From the NCBI RefSeq assembly GCF_004103825.1, contig NZ_RYFI01000013.1, positions 34,993 through 98,992 of the forward strand: DNA of 64,000 nucleotides. The letters run 5' to 3'. Within the stretch, counting starts at the first letter, position 1. Each line of letters starts with the position of its first letter. The notes beneath the pieces were generated by a model that made no database searches, was not told where the DNA came from, and saw only the letters and a list, made by a program, of their open reading frames with translations. This DNA is from Hansschlegelia zhihuaiae. Lineage in GTDB: Bacteria; Pseudomonadota; Alphaproteobacteria; Rhizobiales; Methylopilaceae. The position numbers were made by a program, and so were the translations under genes. Of the stretch, positions 19,449 to 28,302 are shown one piece after another.

Positions 19449-20372
19449 GTGCTGACCTGCGACGACTATCTGATCCCGACCTCGCTCGACGACGCGCTCG
19501 AGCTGATGACGCGGCATTCCGGCCGCCAGCGCATCGTCGCGGGCGCGACCGACATCCTGCCCTGGGCGCGCGAGGGCCGGGCCGGCGACGTGCATGTCGA
19601 GCATCTGATCGACATATCGAAGGTCGCTGAGCTCAACGAGGTCTCGTTCGGCAAGGGCCGGGTGCGCCTCGGCGCCGCGACGCCGTTCCAGCGCTTCCTC
19701 GACCGCGACGATCTCGTGAAGGCGCTGCCCAACATGCGCCACTGCGCGATCTGGTTCGCGGACGACCAGATCCGCGAATGCGCCACCGTCGGCGGCAATC
19801 TCGCCAACGCATCGCCCGCGGCCGACGGCACGCCGCCCTTCCTGGCGCTCGACGCCGAGATCGAGCTTGCGCGCCGTGAGGACGGTCGGACCGTGCGCCG
19901 GCGGATGCCGCTGTCGCAGTTCATCACCGGCCCCGGTGGCAACCAGCTCGTCACCGACGAGCTGATCGTCGCGATCGAGTGCGACGCGCTGCCGGACTAT
20001 GGCGGGTCGTTCGAGAAGGTCGGCCACCGCCGCTCGCTGGTCATCGCGGTCGCCTGCGTCTCCGCGCTCGTCTCGATCGACCGCAGCGGCCGCCATTTCG
20101 ACGACGTGCGGCTCGCGGTCGGAGGCGTCGGGCCGAAGGCGCTCCGGCTCGCCGACGTCGAGGCGCTGCTGCGCGGCGCGCCGATCGAGGCCGGCGTCAT
20201 CGACGAGGCGTCGCGGCTGCCGCTCGACCTCGTCCAGTCCCGCACCCGGCAGGCCTACCGGCGCGAGGTGTTCCGCGGCTTCGTCTCGCGGGCGCTCGCG
20301 GGCGCAGCGCGCGACGCCGGCGCCGAAATCGACGCCGTCGAGGCCGAACTCGAGGTTCACCACCATGCCTGA
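19449..20372 (+). CDS. FAD-binding subunit of molybdenum hydroxylase
   Basis: A 307-residue CoxM/XdhB-type flavoprotein. The FAD-binding signature IVAGATDILP replaces the usual AGGTDL form near residue 30, and ATVGGNLANASPAADGTPP is the second FAD contact around residues 115-132. The C-terminal CO-dehydrogenase flavoprotein domain starts near residue 185. Start is GTG with CAGGAG 8 bases upstream. It overlaps the next gene by 8 bases and should pass electrons from the Mo/Fe-S subunits to an acceptor. Confidence 0.9.
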   Translation: MLTCDDYLIPTSLDDALELMTRHSGRQRIVAGATDILPWAREGRAGDVHVEHLIDISKVAELNEVSFGKGRVRLGAATPFQRFLDRDDLVKALPNMRHCAIWFADDQIRECATVGGNLANASPAADGTPPFLALDAEIELARREDGRTVRRRMPLSQFITGPGGNQLVTDELIVAIECDALPDYGGSFEKVGHRRSLVIAVACVSALVSIDRSGRHFDDVRLAVGGVGPKALRLADVEALLRGAPIEAGVIDEASRLPLDLVQSRTRQAYRREVFRGFVSRALAGAARDAGAEIDAVEAELEVHHHA

Positions 20373-22251
20373 CATGATCGTCGAGGCCACCGTCAACGGC
20401 CGCAAGATCAAGAAGATCGCCCAGACCCACCAGCGTCTGCTGGACTTCGTGCGCGAGGAGCTCGAGCTCACCGGCACCAAGGACGGCTGCGGCGCCGGCG
20501 AATGCGGCGCCTGCTCGATGTTCGTCGACGGGCGGCTGGTGAAGTCCTGCCTCGTGCCGGTCGGCAAGGCGCAAGGGTCCGAGGTCGAGACCATCGAGGG
20601 CCTCGGCCGCACCGGCGAGCTCTCGGTGATGCAGAAGGCCTTCCACAAGGCCGGGGCCAGCCAGTGCGGCTACTGCATCCCCGGCATGGTGATGGCCGCG
20701 ACGGCGGCGATCCGCGTCAACCCGGCGGTCGGCGACGAGGAGATCAAGGAGCGCCTCGGCGGCAACATCTGCCGCTGCACCGGCTACCAGAAGATCTTCG
20801 ACGCCGTCGGCCTCGCCCGCGACGTGATGAACGGGCGTCTGCCCGCGACCGCGCTCGACGAGGACGCCGCGGAGGGCGGCCGCTACATCGGCGCGAACGT
20901 CCGCCGCCTCGACGCGCCCTCCAAGGTCTCGGGCGCGCTGAAATACGCCGGAGACCAGGTCATGCCGCAGATGCTGCATGTCCAGGTGCTGCGCTCGCCG
21001 CACGCCCACGCCCGGATCGTGTCGATCGACACGTCCGAGGCCGAGGCCATGGAAGGCGTCGAGGCGGTCGTGACCTCGGCCGACGTGCCGGGCAAGGACG
21101 GCTTCGGCGTGTTCGTGCACGACCAGCCGATCATGGCGCGCGGCAAGGTCCGCTATGTCGGCGAGGCGATCGCCGCGGTCGCGGCAGAGGACCTGCTGAC
21201 CGCCAAGCGCGCGCTCCAGAAGATCAGAATCGAGTGGGAGCAGCTGGCCGGCCTGTTCGACCCGGACGAGGCCATGCAGGCCGGCGCGCCGGTGGTCCAC
21301 GACTACGCGCCCGACAACCTCGTCAAGCACATCCCGATCCGCAAGGGCGACGTCGAACGGGGCTTCGCCGAGGCCGACCTCGTCATCGAGGAGCGCTTCG
21401 AGACCCAGCAGGTCGAGCACGCCTATCTCGAGCCGGAGGCAGGCATCGGTTACGTCGATCCGGACGGCGTCGTCACGATCGTCTCGCCCAGCCAGAACAT
21501 CACCCATCACCGCCATATGCTGGCGGAGATCCTGGCCATGCCGATCAACAAGGTCCGCTTCGTCATGAGCCCGGTCGGCGGCGGCTTCGGCGGCAAGGAG
21601 GACATGATCTACCAGGGCATGCTGGCCCTGCTGGCGATCAAGTCGCGCCGCCCGGTGAAGCTCGTCTTCACCCGCGAGGAATCGATCGCGACCACGGCCA
21701 AGCGCCACCCGTCGCGCACCTCCTACCGGATGGGCCTGACGAACGACGGCCGCATCGTCGCGAGCGAGATCCGCGTGATCTATGACGGCGGCGCCTATGG
21801 CATGTCGACCGAGGGCGTGATCCGGAAAGGCGCGATCCTGGCCGCCGGGCCCTACGCCGTGCCGAACGTCAAGATCGACACCTATGGCGTCTACACCAAC
21901 AACACGCCGTCCGGCGCCTTCCGGTCCTTCGGCTCGCTGCAGACGCAGTTCGCGACCGAGTCGATGCTCGACATGGCGGCCGAGAACCTCGGCCTCGACC
22001 CGTTCGAGATCCGCCGCATCAACGCGATGCAGGCCGGCGACCTCACCCACACCAAGCAGGAGCTGAAGAGCGTCTCGCTGCTCCAGTGCCTCGACGGCGC
22101 CGAGAAGGCGTCGGGCTGGGAGACGGGCGCGCCCACGGTCCGCGGCGCGACCCGCGAAGACCTCGACGGCGAGGGCTGCAGAAAACCCTGCCGGCTTGGC
22201 GCGCGGTTCCACGCCGAAATTCCCGCCCCCAAGCTGAGCGAGGTGGCGTGA
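20365..22251 (+). CDS. [2Fe-2S] plus molybdopterin subunit, N-terminal part
   Basis: A 628-residue protein fusing a [2Fe-2S] subunit (residues ~1-165) to the first part of a Mo-hydroxylase large subunit. Cluster motifs: CGAGECGACS with a further Cys (SCLV), and SQCGYCIPGM...CRCTGYQ. The large-subunit part has GGGFGGKED near residue 411 and the AFRSFG segment. It stops at 22251 before the C-terminal Mo domain, which is encoded by the next gene. The last ~45 residues after SGWETGAP look unrelated to the family. The architecture otherwise resembles single-chain aldehyde oxidoreductase (Mop). Confidence 0.88.
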   Translation: MPDMIVEATVNGRKIKKIAQTHQRLLDFVREELELTGTKDGCGAGECGACSMFVDGRLVKSCLVPVGKAQGSEVETIEGLGRTGELSVMQKAFHKAGASQCGYCIPGMVMAATAAIRVNPAVGDEEIKERLGGNICRCTGYQKIFDAVGLARDVMNGRLPATALDEDAAEGGRYIGANVRRLDAPSKVSGALKYAGDQVMPQMLHVQVLRSPHAHARIVSIDTSEAEAMEGVEAVVTSADVPGKDGFGVFVHDQPIMARGKVRYVGEAIAAVAAEDLLTAKRALQKIRIEWEQLAGLFDPDEAMQAGAPVVHDYAPDNLVKHIPIRKGDVERGFAEADLVIEERFETQQVEHAYLEPEAGIGYVDPDGVVTIVSPSQNITHHRHMLAEILAMPINKVRFVMSPVGGGFGGKEDMIYQGMLALLAIKSRRPVKLVFTREESIATTAKRHPSRTSYRMGLTNDGRIVASEIRVIYDGGAYGMSTEGVIRKGAILAAGPYAVPNVKIDTYGVYTNNTPSGAFRSFGSLQTQFATESMLDMAAENLGLDPFEIRRINAMQAGDLTHTKQELKSVSLLQCLDGAEKASGWETGAPTVRGATREDLDGEGCRKPCRLGARFHAEIPAPKLSEVA

Positions 22252-23264
22252 TGGCCCTGAAGCGCGGACGCGGGGTCGCGGGCGGCTGGTACGGCATCGC
22301 CCGCACGGCCAGCATCGACCGGGCCTCGACCTGGGCGGAGCTCGACGACGGCGGCACCGCCAAGGTCGTGACCGGCGTGACCGAGATCGGCGAGGGCATC
22401 CTCACCGTGCTCGCCCAGATCGCGGCCGAGGAGCTCGGCGTCAGGCCCTGGGAGGTCACGATCGGCGACAACGACACGGCGCGCGCTCCGGAAGCCGCGC
22501 ATGCCGGGGCGACGCGCCAGACCTACATGATCGGCAATTCGGTGGCGCTCGCCTGCCGCGAGGCGCGCCAGCGGCTCTACGAGCAGATGGCCGACCATTG
22601 GGGCGTCGAGGTCTCATCGCTCGCCTCGCGCGACGGCGAGATCTGGTCGGAAGGCTCCAACCACCGCTGCACGATGCGCGAGGCGGTCGACATCTCCAAG
22701 AAGCGCGGCGTCGTGCCGGTCGGCTCGGCGAACTTCACCGCCCACCACACCGGGCTCGACGGCCAGGACGGCTCGGGCCGCCCGTGGCAGGCCTATGTGT
22801 TCGGAGCCCAGGTCGCCGAGGTCGAGGTCGACACCATGACGGGCGAGGTCCAGGTGCTTGGCATCTGGGCCGCGCACGACGTCGGCCGCGCCGTCAACCC
22901 GAAGGGCGTCGAGGGCCAGATCGAAGGCGGCGTGGTGCAGGCCATCGGCCAGGGGCTGATGGAGCATTACGAGACCAAGGACGGCCGCACCACCACGCCC
23001 GGCTTCGCCAAATACATCCTGCCGACCGCGCTCGACGTGCCGAAGGTCACGAGCGTCATCGTCGAGGACCCGGATCCGATCGGCCCGCTCGGCGTGAAGG
23101 GCATCGGCGAGCCCGCAATGGTGCCCACCATCCCGGCGGTCATGAACGCGATCTACGACGCCATCGGCGTCCGCATCACCAGCCTGCCCGCGACCCCCGA
23201 CAAGATCGTCGAGGCGCTCAGAAAGAAGAACGAGTCGGCGAAGGCCGTCCAGTCGGCCGCCTGA
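22251..23264 (+). CDS. Molybdopterin subunit, C-terminal part
   Basis: A 337-residue protein beginning MALKRGRGVAGGWYGIAR and holding the rest of the molybdenum domain: TEIGEGILTVLAQIAAEELG, GATRQTYMIGNSV, and the catalytic-Glu motif GVKGIGEPAMVPTIPA near residue 285. Its ATG overlaps the upstream TGA (TGATG) in a shifted frame and has AGGTGG 4 bases before it, so it can be translated by coupling. Together the pieces give ~965 residues, the size of an intact fused enzyme. It is either a genuine split subunit or a recently broken gene still expressed as two chains. Confidence 0.85.
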   Translation: MALKRGRGVAGGWYGIARTASIDRASTWAELDDGGTAKVVTGVTEIGEGILTVLAQIAAEELGVRPWEVTIGDNDTARAPEAAHAGATRQTYMIGNSVALACREARQRLYEQMADHWGVEVSSLASRDGEIWSEGSNHRCTMREAVDISKKRGVVPVGSANFTAHHTGLDGQDGSGRPWQAYVFGAQVAEVEVDTMTGEVQVLGIWAAHDVGRAVNPKGVEGQIEGGVVQAIGQGLMEHYETKDGRTTTPGFAKYILPTALDVPKVTSVIVEDPDPIGPLGVKGIGEPAMVPTIPAVMNAIYDAIGVRITSLPATPDKIVEALRKKNESAKAVQSAA

Positions 23265-23306
23265 TGAGGCGGACTTGACCCATCCGTTCCCTGGGGAGGG
23301 AAACCC

Positions 23307-24710
23307 ATGATCGAAGCAGTGCCGCTGGACGCGCCGAAAGACCCGCAAGACCGCCAGACCTGGTGGGGCGTGAGGTTCCTGAAGAAGCTCTATGTACAGG
23401 TCATCGTCGCGGTGGTGATCGGCTCGCTGCTCGGTCATTTCGAGCCGCAGATCGCCCAGCAGCTGAAGCCGCTCGGCGACGTCTTCATCCGCGCGATCAA
23501 GCTGATCGTCACGCCGATCATCTTCCTCACCATCGTGGTCGGCATCGCCACGATGGGCGACATGAGGCGGATCGCGAGCGTCGGCCTCAAGGCGCTGATC
23601 TATTTCGAGGTGGCGTCCACCATCGCGCTGATCATCGGCATGATCGTGGGCAATGTCTGGCCCGTCGGGCAGGGCATCAACGCCGATCCGGCGACGCTCG
23701 ATTCGGCGGCCGTGTCCGGCTACGTCACCAGCGCCAAGTCGATGACGCTGGTCGAGTTCCTCGTGAACATCATCCCGACCACCTTCGTCGAGCCCTTCGT
23801 CAAGGGCGAGATCCTGCCCGTGCTGTTCGTCGCGGTGCTGTTCGGGCTCGCGCTCTGCAAGTTCGGCGACAAGGTGAAGCCGCTGATCGGGATCCTGGAG
23901 CAGGTCTCGGCCGGCCTGTTCGGCATGGTCGGCATCATCATGCGCTTCGCGCCGATCGGCGCCTTCGGCGCGATGGCGTTCACCATCGGCAAGTACGGGC
24001 TCGGCACGCTGGTCAATCTCGGCGAGCTGGTGCTCGCGGTCTACATCGTCTCGATCCTGTTCGTGGTGATCGTGCTCGGCGGCTTCCTGAAGATCGCGGG
24101 CTTCAGCCTCTGGCGGGTGCTGTCCTACTTCAAGGACGAGATCCTGGTCGTGTTCGCAGCGACCTCGGCCGAGACCATGATCCCGCGCTCGATCCAGAAG
24201 CTCGAGCGGCTCGGCGTGAAGAAGGACGTGGTCGGCCTCGTGATGCCGACCGGCTTCTCGTTCAACATGGACGGCACGGCGATCTACATGACGATGGCGA
24301 CGCTGTTCATCGCGCACGCCACCAATATCGAGCTCTCGCTCGGCCAGCAGCTGACAATCCTGTTCATCATGCTCTTCACCTCGAAGGGCGCGGCGGGCGT
24401 CACGGGCGGCGGCTTCATCGCCCTTGCGGCCACCATCCCGACCATTGGCGTGCTGCCGGTCGCGGGCCTGACGCTGCTGATCGGCGTCGACCGCTTCATG
24501 GCCGAGATCCGCGCGGCCACGAACCTCACCTCCAACATCATCGCGACGCTGGTGGTGGGCCGTTGGGTGGGCGCGGTCGACATGGAGCGGGCGAACGACA
24601 TGCTCGCCCGTGGCCCGGAGGCCGACGCCGTGGCCGAGCGCGAGCAGGCCGAGGAGCGTCCGGCCCGCCCGGTCGAGCCGCTGCGGCCGGTCAACGTGGC
24701 GACCGCCTGA
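23307..24710 (+). CDS. dctA: C4-dicarboxylate/H+ symporter DctA
   Basis: A 467-residue DAACS transporter. Motifs seen: the LKPLGDVFIRAIKLIVTPIIF start of TM2-3 shown here by its KLIVTPIIF core, the serine-rich reentrant loop VFAATSAETMIP, the NMDGTAIYM motif of TM7, and TSKGAAGVTGGGFI in the second hairpin loop. The C-terminal ~45 residues are a charged cytoplasmic tail. In this operon it may import a dicarboxylate or a carboxylated substrate of the pathway. GGGAGGGAAA precedes the ATG. Confidence 0.92.
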   Translation: MIEAVPLDAPKDPQDRQTWWGVRFLKKLYVQVIVAVVIGSLLGHFEPQIAQQLKPLGDVFIRAIKLIVTPIIFLTIVVGIATMGDMRRIASVGLKALIYFEVASTIALIIGMIVGNVWPVGQGINADPATLDSAAVSGYVTSAKSMTLVEFLVNIIPTTFVEPFVKGEILPVLFVAVLFGLALCKFGDKVKPLIGILEQVSAGLFGMVGIIMRFAPIGAFGAMAFTIGKYGLGTLVNLGELVLAVYIVSILFVVIVLGGFLKIAGFSLWRVLSYFKDEILVVFAATSAETMIPRSIQKLERLGVKKDVVGLVMPTGFSFNMDGTAIYMTMATLFIAHATNIELSLGQQLTILFIMLFTSKGAAGVTGGGFIALAATIPTIGVLPVAGLTLLIGVDRFMAEIRAATNLTSNIIATLVVGRWVGAVDMERANDMLARGPEADAVAEREQAEERPARPVEPLRPVNVATA

Positions 24711-24735
24711 CGATACGCAAGGAAAGAGACGCATC

Positions 24736-26676
24736 ATGACGCCGACATCCGCCTCGATCGTCCGTCACCCCGCCTCCGTCGAGGCGGAGGCTCGGACGCC
24801 GGCTGCGGCCTCAGACATCGAGGAGCGGGCGCGCATCATCGCCCGCCATGGCGGGATCGAGCAGGCGCTCGCCGCGGGCGCGCTGCCGAAGCTCGTCCGC
24901 GCCAGTCTCTCCGAGGCGCTGGTCCTTGGTCTCCTCAAGCAGGGCGTGACCAAGTATCTCGCGATCTTCGGCCATGGCTCGACGGACCTCGGAGAGGCGC
25001 TCCGCATTTATGAGGAGGCCGGCGTCACGCGGACCTTCAACTGCCGCAACGAGGTCGCGATGGCGCACGCCGCCACCGCGCTCCGCTGGCAGTATGGCGA
25101 GCAATGCGCGGTCGTGACGTCGATCGGGCCCGGCGCCCTGCAGGCGATGGCGGGCTCGCTCGCCGCCGCCTCGAACGGCGTCGGCGTCTGGCACATCTAT
25201 GGCGACGAGACGACCTTCGGCGAAGGCCCGAACATGCAGCAGGCCCAGCGGGCCGAGCAGAGCGTGTTCGGCAAGATCACCGAGCTGATGGGCGGCTCCT
25301 ACGTGCTGCACACGCCCGAGGCGCTGCGCGACGCGATGCGCCGCGGCTCGGCGCGCGTGAACCATCCCTACAAGGCCGGCCCGTTCTACCTGCTGCTGCC
25401 GCTCAACACGCAGCCCGCGGAGTTCACGCTGAACCTCGCGGCGCTGCCCGGGCGCGTCGAGGCGCCGAAGCTCGCGCCGGCCGACGACGCCATGATCGAG
25501 GAGGCCGCGAAGGCGATCGCGGCCTGCGGGAAGGTGACGATCAAGGCGGGCGGCGGGACGCGGGGCCACGACGCCGCGATCCGCCGGCTCGCCGAGGCTG
25601 CAGGCGCCGCCGTGGCGCTGTCGCCGGGCTCGACCGGCGTGCTGCCCGACGCCCACCCGCAGAACATGCATGTCGGCGGCTCGAAGGGCTCGATCTCCGG
25701 CAATTTCGCGATGGAGACCGCCGAGCTGGTGATCGTCGCGGGCTCGCGCGCCGTCTGCCAGGCCGATTGTTCAGGGATCGGCTACAAGTCGGCTAAAGCC
25801 GTGATCAACATCAACGGCGATCTTGCCGACGCCTTCCATTACAACGAGACGCTCGCGCTTCTGGGCGACATTGGCGTGGTGGCGGAGCGGCTGGCCGACA
25901 GGCTCGAGGCGATCGGCGCGGCGGACGCGCCGGGGAAGCGCGACTGGCTCGCGGCCTGCGCGGCCAAGAAGGCCGAATGGTCCGCCTACAAGCGGGAGCG
26001 CTACGACGCCGCCCCGATCAAGGACGCGGTCTGGGGCCGCCCGGCGCTCGCGCAGCCCGCGGCGATCAAGATCGTGGCGGACTTCGCCAAGCAGATCGAC
26101 GCCGCAAAGCTGTTCGACGCCGGCGACGTGCAGGCGAACGGTTTTCAGATCGTCGAGGACGACCGCTCGGGCGACACCTTCACCGAGACCGGCGCCTCCT
26201 ATATGGGCTTCGCGACCAGCGGGCTCTTGGCGAGCGGGCTCGCCAAGAGCCCGCGCTACACGATCGCCTTCACGGGCGACGGCTCCTTCATGATGAACCC
26301 GCAGATCCTGATCGACGCCGTCGAGCACGGCGTGCGCGGCATGGTCGTGATCTTCGACAACCGCCGGATGGCCGCGATCACCGGGCTCCAGCGCGCGCAA
26401 TATGGCCGCGAGTTCCGCACCAATGACGCGGTCGCGGTCGATTATGCGGCGCTCGCCGGCGCCGTCGCGGGCGTGAAGCCCGTCTTCGCCGGTTTCGACG
26501 CCGCCGGCCTCAAGTCGGCGCTCGAAGAAGCGCGCCGCCATGACGGGCTCTCGGTCGTCCACGTCCCGGTCTATGCCGGGGAGGATGAGCTCGCGGGTCT
26601 CGGCGCGTGGGGCCAGTGGAACGTCGGCAACTGGTGCGACGACGTCCAGCGCGAATGGCTCGAACAGGACATTTGA
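24736..26676 (+). CDS. ThDP-dependent enzyme (IolD/acetolactate synthase-like)
   Basis: A 646-residue thiamine diphosphate enzyme. The activating glutamate is Glu106 in NCRNEVAMAHAATA. The PP-domain motif begins at Gly514 (GDGSFMMNPQ) and ends with the Asn of FDNRRMAAITG. The first domain (AIFGHGSTDLGEAL, then VVTSIGPGALQAM) is closest in feel to IolD, which hydrolyses a cyclic diketone in inositol breakdown, but long stretches differ. It may cleave a C-C bond in a cyclic or keto-acid intermediate. The ATG at 24736 follows GGAAAGAG. Confidence 0.8.
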   Translation: MTPTSASIVRHPASVEAEARTPAAASDIEERARIIARHGGIEQALAAGALPKLVRASLSEALVLGLLKQGVTKYLAIFGHGSTDLGEALRIYEEAGVTRTFNCRNEVAMAHAATALRWQYGEQCAVVTSIGPGALQAMAGSLAAASNGVGVWHIYGDETTFGEGPNMQQAQRAEQSVFGKITELMGGSYVLHTPEALRDAMRRGSARVNHPYKAGPFYLLLPLNTQPAEFTLNLAALPGRVEAPKLAPADDAMIEEAAKAIAACGKVTIKAGGGTRGHDAAIRRLAEAAGAAVALSPGSTGVLPDAHPQNMHVGGSKGSISGNFAMETAELVIVAGSRAVCQADCSGIGYKSAKAVININGDLADAFHYNETLALLGDIGVVAERLADRLEAIGAADAPGKRDWLAACAAKKAEWSAYKRERYDAAPIKDAVWGRPALAQPAAIKIVADFAKQIDAAKLFDAGDVQANGFQIVEDDRSGDTFTETGASYMGFATSGLLASGLAKSPRYTIAFTGDGSFMMNPQILIDAVEHGVRGMVVIFDNRRMAAITGLQRAQYGREFRTNDAVAVDYAALAGAVAGVKPVFAGFDAAGLKSALEEARRHDGLSVVHVPVYAGEDELAGLGAWGQWNVGNWCDDVQREWLEQDI

Positions 26677-26687
26677 GGATCCATTTC

Positions 26688-28130
26688 ATGTACGGCTATG
26701 ACGATTTCGGCCTCTATATCGGCGGCGCCTGGGGGCCCTCCGGCGGCGGCCGGGTGAAGGAGGTCTTCGACCCGGCGACCGAGGAAGTGCTAGGGACGGT
26801 CCCCGACGCGACGCCCGAGGATCTCGACCGGGCGCTCGCCTCCGCCGAGCGCGGCTTTTCGGTCTGGCGGCGCGTCCAGCCCTGGGAGCGGGCCGCCAAG
26901 CTCCGCAAGGTCGCGGACCTGATCCGCGAGCGGATCGAGCCCTATTCCAAGATCATGTCGGCGGAGTCCGGCAAGCCGCTCGCCGAGAGCCGCGGCGAAT
27001 GGGGCGCGACCGCCGACCAGTTCGAGTGGTACGCCGAAGAGACCAAGCGCATCTACGGCCAGCTCATCGAGGGCCGCGAGCCTGACGTCCGCTTGTCCGT
27101 CATCTACCAGCCGGTCGGCGTCGTGGCGGCGCTGTCGGCCTGGAACTTCCCGGCGCTGCTGCCGGCCCGCAAGGTCGCGGCCGCGCTCGGCGCCGGTTGC
27201 TCCGTCGTGCTGAAGCCCGCGGGCGAGACGCCAGCGACCGCCATGGCGATCGTCCAGGCCTGCGCCGACGCCGGCCTCCCGGAGGGCGCCGTGAACCTCG
27301 TCACCGGCAACTCCTCGAAGATCTCCGAGCACCTGATCCGCTCGCCGATCGTTCGAAAGGTGTCGCTCACCGGCTCCGTCCCGGTCGGCAAGCAGATCCT
27401 GAAGCTCGCGGCCGAGGGCGTGAAGAAGGTCTCGATGGAGCTCGGCGGCCACGCGCCCGTTCTGGTGTTCGACGACGCCGACGTGAGACAAGCCGCCGAG
27501 ACGTCCGCCGCGACCAAGTTCCGGAACTGCGGGCAGGTGTGCATCTCCCCGTCCCGGTTCTTCGTGCATGAGCGGGTCTATGACGAGTTCGCGGACAGCT
27601 TCGTCGCGGCGGTGAAGAAGCTGAAGCTCGGCCGCTTCGACCAGGACGGCGTGAACCTCGGGCCGCTCGCCAACCAGCGCGGTCTCGACAACGCCAAGGC
27701 GCTGGTGGAAGACGCGGTCGACAAGGGCGCGGAATTGCTCGCCGGCGGCCAGCAGCCGGCCGGCTTCAACCGCGGCTATTTCTTCGAGCCGACGGTGCTC
27801 GGCCGCACGCCGGACGAGGCCCGCGTGATGATCGACGAGCCGTTCGGCCCGGTCGCGCCGCTCACCACCTTCTCGGATTTCGACGAGGTGATCTCCCGCG
27901 CCAACGGCGTGCCTTTCGGGCTCGCGGGCTATGTCTTCACCAAGAGCCTGCGCATGGCCGCGCAAGCCTCCGAGGCGCTCGAGGTCGGCATGGTCGGGGT
28001 CAACGACATGATGCTGGCCGCGGCCGAGATCCCGTTCGGCGGGGTCAAGGAGAGCGGCATGGGCCGCGAGGGTGGCTCTCTCGGGATCAAGGACTATCTC
28101 GAGCCGAAATATGTGAAGACGCGGCTTTAG
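26688..28130 (+). CDS. NAD(P)-dependent aldehyde dehydrogenase
   Basis: A 480-residue ALDH of the succinate-semialdehyde/2-oxoglutarate-semialdehyde dehydrogenase branch. General base Glu251 (MELGGHAP) and catalytic Cys285 (NCGQVCISPSR) are present; AWNFP and the KPAGETP cofactor motif lie around residues 151-182. The ATG at 26688 is 11 bases after the previous stop. With the downstream sugar-acid dehydratase it would fit a final step such as 2-oxoglutarate semialdehyde to 2-oxoglutarate, but this is inferred from context. Confidence 0.9.
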   Translation: MYGYDDFGLYIGGAWGPSGGGRVKEVFDPATEEVLGTVPDATPEDLDRALASAERGFSVWRRVQPWERAAKLRKVADLIRERIEPYSKIMSAESGKPLAESRGEWGATADQFEWYAEETKRIYGQLIEGREPDVRLSVIYQPVGVVAALSAWNFPALLPARKVAAALGAGCSVVLKPAGETPATAMAIVQACADAGLPEGAVNLVTGNSSKISEHLIRSPIVRKVSLTGSVPVGKQILKLAAEGVKKVSMELGGHAPVLVFDDADVRQAAETSAATKFRNCGQVCISPSRFFVHERVYDEFADSFVAAVKKLKLGRFDQDGVNLGPLANQRGLDNAKALVEDAVDKGAELLAGGQQPAGFNRGYFFEPTVLGRTPDEARVMIDEPFGPVAPLTTFSDFDEVISRANGVPFGLAGYVFTKSLRMAAQASEALEVGMVGVNDMMLAAAEIPFGGVKESGMGREGGSLGIKDYLEPKYVKTRL

Positions 28131-28140
28131 GCTCCACGCT

Positions 28141-28259
28141 CATGTCCCGGCCTTGAGCCGGGACCCATAACCACCATGCTTGCAGGGGTAGCGCTCTTCG
28201 GCGCCGCGGGTTTCCCGCGGCGGCAGAGCTGATGGGTCCCGGCTCAAAGCCGGGACACG
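28141..28259. repeat. Palindromic repeat with GTCCCGGC arms
   Basis: The left arm at 28141-28167 (TGTCCCGGCCTTGAGCCGGG core) pairs with 28233-28258 apart from one base. A GCCGCGGG/CCCGCGGC hairpin is nested between them. It is a second, different intergenic palindrome of the kind dispersed in rhizobial genomes, and sits between the aldehyde dehydrogenase and dehydratase genes. It could form an mRNA stem within the operon. Confidence 0.75.
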
Positions 28260-28302
28260 AGGATCGCGATCTACGCCCGACGACCGGAACGAAACAGAAG
28301 AA

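Noticed and set aside
20197-22212. 671-codon minus-strand frame opposite the Mo hydroxylase
   Set aside because: A long antisense frame caused by high GC at third positions. The plus strand has clear Fe-S and Mo motifs.
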